Positions 41,511 through 50,379 of a DNA stretch of 64,000 nucleotides are shown here, piece by piece; the stretch's first letter is position 1; each line of letters starts with the position of its first letter. Made by a program: the position numbers and the translations under genes. The stretch is from NCBI RefSeq assembly GCF_035998675.1, contig NZ_DASYHI010000014.1:62001-126000 (forward strand), read 5' to 3'. This DNA comes from Telluribacter sp035998675. GTDB lineage: Bacteria > Bacteroidota > Bacteroidia > Cytophagales > Spirosomataceae. The notes below the pieces were generated by a model, which was not told where the DNA came from, ran no database searches, and saw nothing but the letters and a program-made list of their open reading frames with translations.

Positions 41511-42181
41511 TTAGTGTTATTATTCCGGTATATAATGCGGAACGGTACGTAGCCGAAACCCTCGAATCAGTACTGGAACAAAGCCTTAAGCCGGCAGAAA
41601 TTATTGTCATTAACGACGGCTCAACGGATAACACCCTGGAGGTACTTAAAAAGTATTCGCCTTATGTCCGGCTGGTTTCGCGGGAAAACCGGGGAGCGTC
41701 GGCCACCCTGAACGAAAGCCTCGGCCTGGCCTCGCAGCCGCTAATCGCATTTCTGGATGCCGATGATATCTGGACGCCTGATAAACTGGAAAGGCAAAAG
41801 CAGCACCTGGATCAGAACCCCCAACTGGAAGGATGTTTTGGGTACATGCAACCTTTCGTAAGCCCCGAATTACCCGAACCGGAGAAACAGCAGATCCTGT
41901 GCCCGGCAGAACCCCTGCCGGGTGTGGTGGCAAAGTCAACGCTGATGGTCAGGAGGGAGGTATTTGTTAGAGTAGGATTATTCAGTACAGAATTTCAGGT
42001 GGATTTTCCGGAATGGATTATCCGGGCGCGGGAAGCGGGTTTCCGGTATGAACTACTGCCGGAAGTCGTGTTGTATCGTCGCCTTCACCGGACTGGGCTA
42101 AGCTCGCATTCCAGCTATAAAAGTGATATGAGTCGTATTTTAAAAGCATCGCTGGATCGAAAAAGGACCCTCAATGGCTAA
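41507..42181 (+). CDS. GT2 glycosyltransferase (third paralog)
   Basis: This is the shortest of the three (224 aa). It has MISVIIPVYNAERYVAE, INDGSTDNTL (35-44), the triad AFLDADDIW (81-89) and a shorter central part. It ends LKASLDRKR, the same terminal motif with one substitution. It lies four bases inside the previous gene's end and overlaps the nucleotidyltransferase gene by eight bases. Coupling of all three suggests they act on one acceptor in succession. Confidence 0.87.
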   Translation: MISVIIPVYNAERYVAETLESVLEQSLKPAEIIVINDGSTDNTLEVLKKYSPYVRLVSRENRGASATLNESLGLASQPLIAFLDADDIWTPDKLERQKQHLDQNPQLEGCFGYMQPFVSPELPEPEKQQILCPAEPLPGVVAKSTLMVRREVFVRVGLFSTEFQVDFPEWIIRAREAGFRYELLPEVVLYRRLHRTGLSSHSSYKSDMSRILKASLDRKRTLNG

Positions 42182-43298
42182 GTTGAATTTTGATATAACA
42201 CCCGCCCAGCTATTACTGCTCAAAGCGGCCGTTTTTCCGGCGGAGAAGGCAGCCGGTTATTGGCAGCAATGGAAAGCCTGCCATCAGCTTACGGATTCGG
42301 ATCTTTTGCAGGACAAAGAAATCCTGTCCCGGATATTTGATCCGCTCGATCGGGGGTCGCACCGGCTGATGCCCCTGGTGTACCGCAATCTGGAAAAATC
42401 CGGCGACCCGATTATAAAACGGATGCGGGGCATGTACCGGCATTCCTGGATGCGTAATCAACAACACCTGTACCGGATTAAGGAAATAACCCGGCTGCTA
42501 CACGAAGCCGGTATTGAAACCATGCTGATCAAGGGCCTGGCCATGAGCCTGCTTTACTACCGGGACCTGGGTGTACGGTACATGAATGACATAGATCTGC
42601 TGGTACCTTTTGAAAAACACGAAGAAGCGCTTAAGGTACTGCTGACCTCGAAGCTAAACTTAAAGATTGGTGCTTTTGATTATTACATGAAGCCGTACTA
42701 CCACGCTTCTCACCTGTACTCGGAAGATGGCTACGATTTGGACCTGCACCACCATTTGCTGATGTATAACCGTAATAAAACAGCAGATGTACCTTTCTGG
42801 CAAAATAGCCTCTCCCTTGACCCGGAATATGGCATTCCCTCCTCGGTACTTTCACCAACGCACCAGCTTTTTCACAATTTAATTCACGGCAATTTTCCCG
42901 ATTTTGACTCACCCATGCGCTGGGTGGCCGATTGTTATGTAATTTATACCCAACACGCCATAGATTGGGAAGAAGTATTACAACTGGCGGTGGACCTCCG
43001 ACTGGTATGGCCGGTGAGGGAAGGGCTACGGCTCCTAACCAGGGAGTTTGACCTGGTACTGCCGGAAGCGGTTCAGCACCGGCTTCAATCGCTCGAAATG
43101 GAAACCAGTGAAGCCGTGTACCGGCGATTCCTGTACGATACTTTTCATAAACGGAAGGACGTCCGCAAGTACTACAACCGCTCCCGCTTCGAGTACGAGC
43201 TGTATTTTAAAGACTATACGCAGCAGTCTTTTTTAAAGTGGTTTGTACGAAAGACCGTTGCCCGTACGCAGGCTTTACTATTTGCACCAGGCATGTAA
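42174..43298 (+). CDS. NTP_transf_5-type nucleotidyltransferase family protein
   Basis: The 374-aa protein matches the PF14907-type 'uncharacterised nucleotidyltransferase' family. It has LMPLVYRNLEKS, the strand pair ETMLIKGLAMSLLYYRD (115-131), the catalytic Asp motif MNDIDLLVPF (137-146), DLDLHHHLL, and a late LIHGNF...MRWVADCYVI. Members recur with HprK-like kinases, PqqD proteins and lasso-peptide or asparagine-synthetase genes, and may add nucleotides or sugars to peptides. Both catalytic Asp residues (139 and 141) are present. It is followed three bases later by the Amj gene. Confidence 0.85.
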   Translation: MAKLNFDITPAQLLLLKAAVFPAEKAAGYWQQWKACHQLTDSDLLQDKEILSRIFDPLDRGSHRLMPLVYRNLEKSGDPIIKRMRGMYRHSWMRNQQHLYRIKEITRLLHEAGIETMLIKGLAMSLLYYRDLGVRYMNDIDLLVPFEKHEEALKVLLTSKLNLKIGAFDYYMKPYYHASHLYSEDGYDLDLHHHLLMYNRNKTADVPFWQNSLSLDPEYGIPSSVLSPTHQLFHNLIHGNFPDFDSPMRWVADCYVIYTQHAIDWEEVLQLAVDLRLVWPVREGLRLLTREFDLVLPEAVQHRLQSLEMETSEAVYRRFLYDTFHKRKDVRKYYNRSRFEYELYFKDYTQQSFLKWFVRKTVARTQALLFAPGM

Positions 43299-43301
43299 GT
43301 C

Positions 43302-44099
43302 ATGAGCACCCAACTCGCCACCGTACTGGCCCTTACGTTTGTGATTCATCTGATCGCGACCTTCTCCCTTTCGGTCCGGGTGGTGGGGCTGCGTACGCAG
43401 CGTTTTGCCGTATCGTTCTCTATTTTCAATATTATGATGCTGGTTTCCAGAATTTCCAACAGCCTGCAGGCGCCCCTGCTGGCCAAAGGCATTGAAACCA
43501 ACATCCAGCTTGGCATTAAAGCCGATACCGCCTCTTTTCACTGGATTATTGGTTCGGCAATGCTGGCTACCTTGTTGGGCGGGTTAGGTTTGCCTACCTT
43601 TCAGCGCCTGCTGGGCATAGCCGTTGATAATTACTACAAGTACCAGTCCATGCCGGTCCTGATTTTCAAAACCTTTTCCTTTACGACGGTACGGGACGTG
43701 CGGGACAATCTGAAGCTACCGGACTGGCACTATCTGGATTATTTGCCGGAGTTCCGGGACTTTCCCAAATCGGTTTTTATACTTAATATCCTGGCTAATG
43801 CTATCCTGACCCTGGGGGTACTGTCTTCCATGTACGCCTGCTACCTCAACCCCGACCTACGCGCTACTTCTTCTACCCTGGCGGGGGTTATCAACGGCAT
43901 AGCGGTGGTACTTACACTGGTATTTATCGAGCCAAGAATTTCCCTTCTTTGTGATGAGGTAGTTGGCAAAAGGTACAGCGAAGCCCGCTACCGGCGGTAC
44001 CTGATGTTTATCTGGATGGCCCGCCTACTGGGTACTGTGGTGGCCCATTTCCTCCTTATCCCCTTTGCCTACCTGGTTGTTTTTATTGCCGAATGGTAA
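43302..44099 (+). CDS. amj: Amj-type lipid II flippase
   Basis: The 265-aa membrane protein matches Amj, the alternative lipid II flippase first shown in Bacillus. Its hallmarks are VIHLIATFSLSVRVVGLRTQRFAV and FNIMMLVSRISNSLQAPLLA. About six to seven helices are predicted. Amj moves undecaprenyl-linked peptidoglycan precursor across the inner membrane, in parallel to MurJ. It is the last gene of the eight-gene operon, three bases after the nucleotidyltransferase gene. It may flip a lipid-linked product of that operon instead of, or as well as, lipid II; that part is inference. Confidence 0.85.
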   Translation: MSTQLATVLALTFVIHLIATFSLSVRVVGLRTQRFAVSFSIFNIMMLVSRISNSLQAPLLAKGIETNIQLGIKADTASFHWIIGSAMLATLLGGLGLPTFQRLLGIAVDNYYKYQSMPVLIFKTFSFTTVRDVRDNLKLPDWHYLDYLPEFRDFPKSVFILNILANAILTLGVLSSMYACYLNPDLRATSSTLAGVINGIAVVLTLVFIEPRISLLCDEVVGKRYSEARYRRYLMFIWMARLLGTVVAHFLLIPFAYLVVFIAEW

Positions 44100-44262
44100 G
44101 GTACCTCCCTTCCAAAAATCCTGACAAAAGTCATTTCCTGCTCCCCATGGGGGTCATGCCTGGTGCGGGGAAACCGCTGCAATTTTGAGCCGTAAATAAA
44201 CGAGCGGGCCGACCGGTACTTCATCAGCAACGGGCGGCCTGTTTTTTCCGGCAAACAACCCA

Positions 44263-44740
44263 ATGAAAGAAAGTACCCAAACACCTGAGCCCGCGGTTCA
44301 GGACCTCCATACCTGCTACTACTGCGGCGAAGAGTGCCGCGACGAAATCATCCAGCACGACGATCACGAGTTCTGCTGCGAGGGCTGTTAACTGGTGTAT
44401 GATGTACTTAGGGAGAATGACCTTTGTCAGTATTATACCTTAGATGATGCCAGTATCCGACGATATAAACAATTTCTCACCCGCCTGCGACGCCATCATT
44501 GAGGGCGAGCGACTGGCACTGCTCCCCCGGTACATTCGCCTGGCGCGGGCCGGACAACTCATCGTAAAACTGAGCTTCGCGCTGTCACTGGTCTACAACC
44601 TGGTGGGGCTTTCCTTTGCCGTAGCCGGTGAGCTGACGCCCGTGGTAGCGGCTATCCTGATGCCCATCAGTTCCATTACCATTGTGCTGTTTACAACGGT
44701 ATCAACCAACCTGGCCGCCCGACGCTGTATGGAGCGGTAG
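44263..44740 (+). pseudogene. ccoI: decayed ccoI (copper P-type ATPase) with internal deletion
   Basis: The beginning (ATG 44263) encodes the Cys-rich N-terminus HTCYYCGEECRDEII and FCCEGC of CcoI/FixI-type ATPases. A stop (TAA, 44389-44391) interrupts it where a Lys is expected, since the frame carries on LVYDVLRENDLCQYYTLDD. Next, in another frame from about 44444, the DNA encodes the C-terminal end (DDINNFSPACDAI, SLVYNLVGLSFAVAGELTP, AAILMPISS). The whole central part, with the TGEP and DKTGT motifs and most membrane helices, is missing. It is a nonfunctional remnant that carries a nonsense codon, a large deletion and a frameshift. Confidence 0.85.
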
Positions 44741-44802
44741 GGGCTGTCACCTTGCGGGAATCATTCAAAAGCGGTGGGGCGTAGCCCGGCCGCTTCTGGT
44801 AC

Positions 44803-46002
44803 TTACAGCGTTTGGATAACCTGACTAAACTCTTTGAAAGAAAACAGCGACCAGGGAATTTGCATAATGTACATGACTATGTAGTGGGTGGGAATCAGCA
44901 GGCAGACCACCAAGACCAGCATCATTATCTGTTTTTTTCGGTTCACGAAATGCTTGCCGGTTATAATAGCGGTAATAAGCAGGAGCGGAAACGCGTAGGC
45001 GAGGCTGCGGGAAATATCAAAAACACAGTAGGCAATGATAATATGGACAAAAGTACCTAACAGCAGCAGGCTGGCCAATAGTCTGTTTTTTGCTTCCAGA
45101 AGTACCCATATCGCCAGCACGAAAGGAATCCAAAGTCCTTCAAAAGTAAACGGGATGCCAATAAGCCGGTGTTTCAGCTGGTAAGGCAAAAACGATAGGC
45201 TGACGCCCGCTTCCAGGCCCGAGGGGGTTTTCAGGCCGTAAACGGTGGTCAGTATCAACCGGCCCAGCCCGTAGGTTATCCCTACCAGCAGTACAACGGC
45301 AGAAGTCTGGGAAAAGGGGCGCTGGCGCAGCAGGTCCTGAATAGTAGAAATTTCAAACTTACACTCCCGCAGGCGGTGAAACAGATATACACTCGCCAGC
45401 GCTATCACGGCCCGTTCGTCGGTCCAGCAGGCTAGCAGCAGGGCGCTGAATACCAGCCACCGGGGGCGCAGGACCATACCCGCCAGCAGGAAAAAATACG
45501 CGTAGCCATCAAACCAGCACTCGTAGTCCCAGAAGAAAGCCTTTCCTACGTAAGTAGCCGAGCAGGCCCCCACCAGCAGCACCGTACTGACCGAGTCCAT
45601 GTACCGGTTGAACAGCCGGATGAGCATGAGCAGAAAGGGGATCAGTAGGAGGGATTGCAGCAAAAACACCAGCACCAGGTCTTTGCCGGTAACCGTAAAG
45701 CCAATGTTCATCAGCCTGGCCAGCAGGGGTACCGTGAGCCGGAAGGCAATTTTTGAACCGTGGGTTTTTTCGTCAAAAGAAACCGGCGAGAGGGGCGAAG
45801 CTACCTTGTCAAAAAAATAGGAAAAGGTAGTTCGGGGAGCGGGCTCTACCAGTATGTCCAGGTAATGCGGGTAGGTAGTCAGAAACACCAGGCCGAACAG
45901 GACCAGCGATAGCTTCAGCTGCCAGTAGCGGGTCTGGGTGAAGTTTTCGATGATGTTGAAAAAATAGTTATCCGTGGAGAGGCGGGAAACGTAAAAGGAC
46001 AT
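44803..46002 (-). CDS. polytopic membrane protein, GT-C-like, unknown function
   Basis: The 399-aa protein has about ten predicted helices. The first periplasmic loop contains FDEKTHGSKIAFRLTVPLLARL, a stretch seen in other Bacteroidota hypothetical membrane proteins with GT-C-like topology. It has WDYECWFDGYAYF and TDERAVIAL in later loops, possible functional residues. No known family is certain. It is a single gene, convergent with the ccoI remnant and divergent from the DUF1624 gene over a 408-base gap. Confidence 0.65.
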   Translation of the reverse strand: MSFYVSRLSTDNYFFNIIENFTQTRYWQLKLSLVLFGLVFLTTYPHYLDILVEPAPRTTFSYFFDKVASPLSPVSFDEKTHGSKIAFRLTVPLLARLMNIGFTVTGKDLVLVFLLQSLLLIPFLLMLIRLFNRYMDSVSTVLLVGACSATYVGKAFFWDYECWFDGYAYFFLLAGMVLRPRWLVFSALLLACWTDERAVIALASVYLFHRLRECKFEISTIQDLLRQRPFSQTSAVVLLVGITYGLGRLILTTVYGLKTPSGLEAGVSLSFLPYQLKHRLIGIPFTFEGLWIPFVLAIWVLLEAKNRLLASLLLLGTFVHIIIAYCVFDISRSLAYAFPLLLITAIITGKHFVNRKKQIMMLVLVVCLLIPTHYIVMYIMQIPWSLFSFKEFSQVIQTL

Positions 46003-46410
46003 AAAGTACTGCTTTTTGAGAACAGGGGTTTTGGTCAGATTGTTGTCAGAAAAATGCTATTAAAACTGTACCACCCAGCAATAATATTCCCTGACGCTAC
46101 GATAATTTGAATGTCCTGGTGGTTGATTTTATCGGATTTTTCTTACTCATCTCCTTACTATAGGTCTTTTTAAGGATTCCGGTAACGCTTTGTTAAATTT
46201 ATAAAAATATTTTTAATTGGTTGGTCATTAGGTAGTTATTAAATAGTAATAACTTTATTAGTACTTTGGGGAAAATTCAGTAGTCGCGCCGCCCGCGTAC
46301 CGGGCCTGAGGAAAAATTTTGGAAATGGATCAATAAAAAAATCAGGAACCCGCCAGGGACCCGCACTTAAGTAAGCAGCTAACTCAACCCCCTTTTAGAC
46401 TCCTGTACCC
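46003..46410. other. gene-free gap between divergent genes
   Basis: These 408 bases should carry promoters for the minus-strand membrane protein and the plus-strand DUF1624 gene. The middle (46190-46270) is very AT-rich. The only promoter-like sequence seen is TACTTTG at 46262-46268, one base short of the -7 consensus. No RNA gene or small ORF was recognised. Confidence 0.45.
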
Positions 46411-47601
46411 ATGACTCAATTGGTTTCACTTGCGCCGCCCCAGACCCTCGCCCGGGTAGGGAGTATTGATGTACTTCGTGGTATAGTTATGGTTATTATG
46501 GCTCTGGACCATACCCGGGACTTCCTCCACGTCAATGCTTTATACTACGATGCCACCAACCTGGCTACTACTACCCCGCCGCTGTTCTTTACCCGCTGGA
46601 TTACGCACTACTGCGCCCCCATATTTGTGTTTCTGGCGGGTACGTCCGCGTACCTGTCCGGTCGGCGTAAAACGCCCCGTCAACTTGCCGGCTTTCTGCT
46701 GACCAGAGGTTTATGGCTTATTTTTCTCGAAGTAAGCATTATCAACTTTACTTTTTGGTTCGATGTTACTTTTTCCCTGCTGATGCTTCAGGTCATTTGG
46801 GCGATCGGGTTCGGAATGGTAGTACTCAGCGGGCTTGTATTGTTGCCGTGGCCTGCCCTGCTGGCCATCGGGCTGGGCATTATCCTGGGTCATAATGCTT
46901 TTGATACCGTTACATTTACCGAAGGTACTGCGGCGTACGTTATCTGGTCTTTGCTGCATCAGTCCAATTCCATTCCCCTGAGTTCCACCCGGACCCTATT
47001 CGTATTGTACCCGGCTTTGCCCTGGCTGGGCGTGATAGTAACCGGCTACTGTTTCGGCAGGCTGTACGGTTCTGACTATACGTCCGGGCAACGGAAAAGA
47101 ATTCTTGCAGCGTTGGGAAGCGCGGGCGTGGCAGGCTTTGTCCTGCTCAGGTACCTGAATGGCTACGGCGATGCCAGCCCCTGGGCCTTTCAGCAAAATG
47201 GTCTCTTTACCTTCATGTCATTTCTCAATACCACCAAGTACCCTCCCTCGTTGCTGTACCTGCTCATGACGCTGGGGCCGGGGCTGCTGCTGCTTTATGT
47301 CCTGGAGGGCAGGCAGGCCCGGTGGATGAATTTTGTGCGGGTATACGGCCAGGTACCTTTGTTTTACTACCTGTTTCACTTTTTGCTGATTCATATCATT
47401 TCAGTGATCAGTACCCTGGTATCGGGTTTCGCCTGGGAGCAGATTAATTTTCAGAGCGGCGGTATACCGCCGGAGCAGGGGTACAGCCTGGGTGTGGTGT
47501 ACCTGTTCTGGCTGGGGATTGTCTTGTTTTTTTATCCTCTTTGCCTTTGGTATGCGCGGTTTAAGGCGGGCCGTAGCAGTCGGCTTTGGAGTTACCTGTA
47601 A
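46411..47601 (+). CDS. DUF1624 / heparan-alpha-glucosaminide N-acetyltransferase-like membrane protein
   Basis: The 396-aa protein opens with the signature IDVLRGIVMVIMALDHTRDFLH, which contains the conserved His of this membrane acyltransferase family. It has about ten helices. The human relative HGSNAT moves acetyl groups across the lysosomal membrane to glucosamine; bacterial members probably acetylate cell-surface sugars. It is monocistronic with no obvious terminator. The substrate is not known. Confidence 0.87.
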   Translation: MTQLVSLAPPQTLARVGSIDVLRGIVMVIMALDHTRDFLHVNALYYDATNLATTTPPLFFTRWITHYCAPIFVFLAGTSAYLSGRRKTPRQLAGFLLTRGLWLIFLEVSIINFTFWFDVTFSLLMLQVIWAIGFGMVVLSGLVLLPWPALLAIGLGIILGHNAFDTVTFTEGTAAYVIWSLLHQSNSIPLSSTRTLFVLYPALPWLGVIVTGYCFGRLYGSDYTSGQRKRILAALGSAGVAGFVLLRYLNGYGDASPWAFQQNGLFTFMSFLNTTKYPPSLLYLLMTLGPGLLLLYVLEGRQARWMNFVRVYGQVPLFYYLFHFLLIHIISVISTLVSGFAWEQINFQSGGIPPEQGYSLGVVYLFWLGIVLFFYPLCLWYARFKAGRSSRLWSYL

Positions 47602-47755
47602 GGTACTCGTTTAGCTGTTTGTATGTTGGAAAACGGGATAGTAAATCTTATGATTGAAAGTTTTCTTTCCCATACCGGCTCATCCCCAAATGTAGAGCTG
47701 GCGGCGGCTTGGTGACAATTTGTAATTCAAATAAAATCCTCGTAGTATAGAGGGC

Positions 47756-48673
47756 ATGAAGCACCTCCTACTGCTCTTTTTGTTGCTTACTGCCGCCAGG
47801 GCAGGCCTGGCTCAGAAAGTAGATTCCGTCCGTTATGACCACGGCTATTTGTACGTCAAAGAGTTCGGCCAGGGCGAACCTATCATCATGCTTTCCGGCG
47901 GGCCGGGGCTATCCGCGGCCAATCAGGAAGCGGTGGCGCAGGCACTTGGCAAGCAGTACCGCTGCATCCTGCTCGACCAGCGGGGTACGGGGCGGTCGGT
48001 GCCGGATTCACTTACTACGGCCACCATTAATCTGCGGGAATCCCTCTCGGACCTGAACCGGCTGCTGGACCATCTGCGGCTGAAGAGTGCCTTGTTCTAC
48101 GGCTATTCGTGGGGAGGTACCCTGGCGCTGGCCTACGCCACCAGCTATCCCGACCGGGTCAAGGCGCTGCTGCTGGTAGGGCCCGGCATTATCTGCCACG
48201 ACCCCCGGTACTTTCGCATCATGGAAGATAATCAGACCGTACGGCTGGGTATGTCCGAAAGAAACCAGAGAGACTCGCTGCTGACCCGGGCCGCTCAAAA
48301 AGGCATGACGGCTGGCATGGAAAAGGAATTGCTCCGGCTGAATATTCTGTCCAATATTTATGATAAAAACAGGGTGGACGAAATAGCGCAGGAAGTAACA
48401 AGGAGTACTTTCAACGCCAGGGTTCAGGAACTGATGCTGTTTGACCTGGCCCGCACAGGCTTTGACCTGACCGACAAGCTCCCCCGGCTCCCCCCCAAGG
48501 TAGCCATCATCACCGGCCGACAGGACCCGCTGGCTTTTTTGTCCGAAAACACCCAGCATCTCCTTCCGAAGTCAGCCATAGTCTGGCTGGATAAGTGCGG
48601 CCACTTCCCCATGTTTGAGCAGCCCCGGGCTTTTTATCTGGCTCTGGAAAGCGCGGTAAAAGAATTGCTTTAG
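47756..48673 (+). CDS. exported alpha/beta hydrolase, proline-iminopeptidase-like
   Basis: The 305-aa protein has a signal peptide (MKHLLLLFLLLTAARAGLAQ). The alpha/beta hydrolase core contains the oxyanion motif SGGPGLSA, LDQRGTGRS, and the nucleophile elbow GYSWGG with Ser 118. Asp is supplied by ITGRQDPL and the catalytic His by DKCGHFPMFEQP. The HGGPG-like motif suggests the proline-iminopeptidase group, but the export signal points to a periplasmic role. Actual peptidase activity is not certain. Confidence 0.85.
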   Translation: MKHLLLLFLLLTAARAGLAQKVDSVRYDHGYLYVKEFGQGEPIIMLSGGPGLSAANQEAVAQALGKQYRCILLDQRGTGRSVPDSLTTATINLRESLSDLNRLLDHLRLKSALFYGYSWGGTLALAYATSYPDRVKALLLVGPGIICHDPRYFRIMEDNQTVRLGMSERNQRDSLLTRAAQKGMTAGMEKELLRLNILSNIYDKNRVDEIAQEVTRSTFNARVQELMLFDLARTGFDLTDKLPRLPPKVAIITGRQDPLAFLSENTQHLLPKSAIVWLDKCGHFPMFEQPRAFYLALESAVKELL

Positions 48674-48693
48674 CAGGAAATCCCTTACTTCCA

Positions 48694-50070
48694 CTACGGC
48701 AGCAGCTTCCCCGGATTCATCCGGTTGTCCGGGTCAATGGCTTTTTTTATGGCCCGCATTACGTCAAGTGCCTCCTTATGCTCGAGTGGCATGTAGGGTA
48801 GTTTACCCATGCCGATGCCGTGTTCGCCCGAGCAGGTACCTTCCAGCGCCAGCGCTCTAAGTACCAGCCGTTCGTTCAGGGCTTTCGCCTTTTCAAATCC
48901 TTCGGGGTCGTCCGGGTGAATGAGCAGGGTGAGGTGAAAATTGCCGTCGCCCACGTGCCCGACCAGCGGAGCCAGCAGCCCCGTTTCCTCCGCGTCGGCC
49001 AGGGTTTCGTGAATACACTGCGTCAGGCGCGAGATGGGAACGCAGACGTCGGTACCCATGAGCCGCGAGCCGGGTACGAGGGCCAGGGCCGCGGGAGCGG
49101 CGTCGATGCGGGCGCGCCAGAGGCGGGTGCGGGTAGCTTCGTCGCTGGCCCACAGAAAATCCGCCGCCCCGTTTTCGGCAGCGTACTGCTGTACCTTTCG
49201 GACCTGCTCTTCCACTTCGCCCTCCGAACCGTGAAATTCCAGAAATAGGGTAGGTTGCTCTACGTAATTCAGGTCCGAGTATTGGTTTACGGCCCGCATC
49301 ATAACGGTATCCAGCAGCTCCACCTTCGCAATGGGTATCCCTTTCTGGATGGTGGTAATGGCCGTGTTAACGGCGGCTTCCACGGTGGGGAAGGCACAAA
49401 CCGCCGCCCGAATGGCCTCCGGGTAAGGGTGCAGGCGCAGGGTGAGCTCAGTTATGACGCCTAAGGTACCTTCTGACCCTACAAAAAGCCGGGTAAGGTC
49501 GTAGCCGGTCGAAGACTTCCGGGCTTTGCTGCCGGTCCGGATAATCTGCCCGTCCGGCAGTACAACGGTCAGCGCCAGTACATTGTCTTTCATAGTACCG
49601 TAGCGCACGGCGTTGGTGCCGGAGGCCCGGGTACTGGCCATGCCGCCCAGCGTAGCGTTGACACCGGGGCCAATCGGAAAAAAGAAACCGCTGCCTTCCA
49701 GGAGTTCGTCCAGCTGATTCCGTGTCACGCCCGCCTGTACGGTTACGTACATATCGGGGTAGCTGACCTCCACGACCTGATGCATCTGCCGCAAATCTAT
49801 GCAAACCCCGCCCCGCAGGGCCACTACCTGTCCCTCCACCGAAGTACCCGCCCCGAACGGGACGACAGGTACCTGATGCCGGGCGCAGATGGCTACTACC
49901 GCCGCTACCTCTTCGGTCGAATGGGGATAAACGACCAGGTCGGGCGGCTGGCAGGCGTGGTGGCTGTAGCCAACGCCGTGTTCCCGGCACAGGGCCTCGT
50001 CCTGTGTTACCCGCTCGCCCAGCAGGTCATACAATTCATCAGCAAGGGGTTGGAAAGGTTGTCGGGACAT
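48694..50070 (-). CDS. FAD-linked oxidase, GlcD / D-lactate dehydrogenase type
   Basis: The 458-aa protein has the PCMH FAD-binding fold in its first 210 residues (VVPFGAGTSVEGQ, NATLGGMASTRASGTNAVRYG and FVGSEGTLGVITELTLRL). The C-terminal FAD-oxidase domain contains VGHVGDGNFHLTLL and GTCSGEHGIGMGK. Members oxidise D-lactate, glycolate or other 2-hydroxy acids and feed electrons to quinone or cytochrome. No partner iron-sulfur subunit (GlcF type) lies beside it. It is alone, convergent with the alpha/beta hydrolase gene. Confidence 0.9.
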   Translation of the reverse strand: MSRQPFQPLADELYDLLGERVTQDEALCREHGVGYSHHACQPPDLVVYPHSTEEVAAVVAICARHQVPVVPFGAGTSVEGQVVALRGGVCIDLRQMHQVVEVSYPDMYVTVQAGVTRNQLDELLEGSGFFFPIGPGVNATLGGMASTRASGTNAVRYGTMKDNVLALTVVLPDGQIIRTGSKARKSSTGYDLTRLFVGSEGTLGVITELTLRLHPYPEAIRAAVCAFPTVEAAVNTAITTIQKGIPIAKVELLDTVMMRAVNQYSDLNYVEQPTLFLEFHGSEGEVEEQVRKVQQYAAENGAADFLWASDEATRTRLWRARIDAAPAALALVPGSRLMGTDVCVPISRLTQCIHETLADAEETGLLAPLVGHVGDGNFHLTLLIHPDDPEGFEKAKALNERLVLRALALEGTCSGEHGIGMGKLPYMPLEHKEALDVMRAIKKAIDPDNRMNPGKLLP

Positions 50071-50379
50071 GCCTGGGACGGGTAGTTAGTTAGAATAGCG
50101 AATATAGTAGGTGAATGAAAAAGGAGGGGTATTCATACTAAGATTCTACTTTGTCATAAGAGAGTAGAGCAATAAGTAAGGAGGAAAGTTCCAGGTTTTG
50201 ATGAGTACAGGAAAGCGTTTGGCTTTTCCTTCATTACGTTTTTTATTTAAAGCTATTTAGAAGATACAAAGCATATACGGGTAGTAGTTCAGCGGTTTAA
50301 CCGGCTTTACATGTAATATCCTACACCGGTTGCAGTTCAGGCGAGAATTTCTTTACCTAACATTATTTTCCAACCACCC
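50071..50379. other. gene-free gap between divergent genes
   Basis: This gap separates the GlcD-like gene from the sugar-oxidation operon. I see a TACTTTG sequence (50147-50153), AT-rich stretches, and a weak AACCGG...CCGGTT pair, but no RNA gene, ORF or convincing full promoter. Confidence 0.4.

Noticed and set aside
39999..42181. Three GT2 genes as assembly duplication
   Set aside because: The three proteins share motifs but differ clearly in sequence and length, so they are diverged paralogs, not a duplicated contig piece.
50280..50335. AACCGG...CCGGTT pair looking like part of a tRNA or terminator
   Set aside because: The stem is six bases with a 20-base loop, with no T-run and no tRNA consensus (no GGTTCRANYCC).
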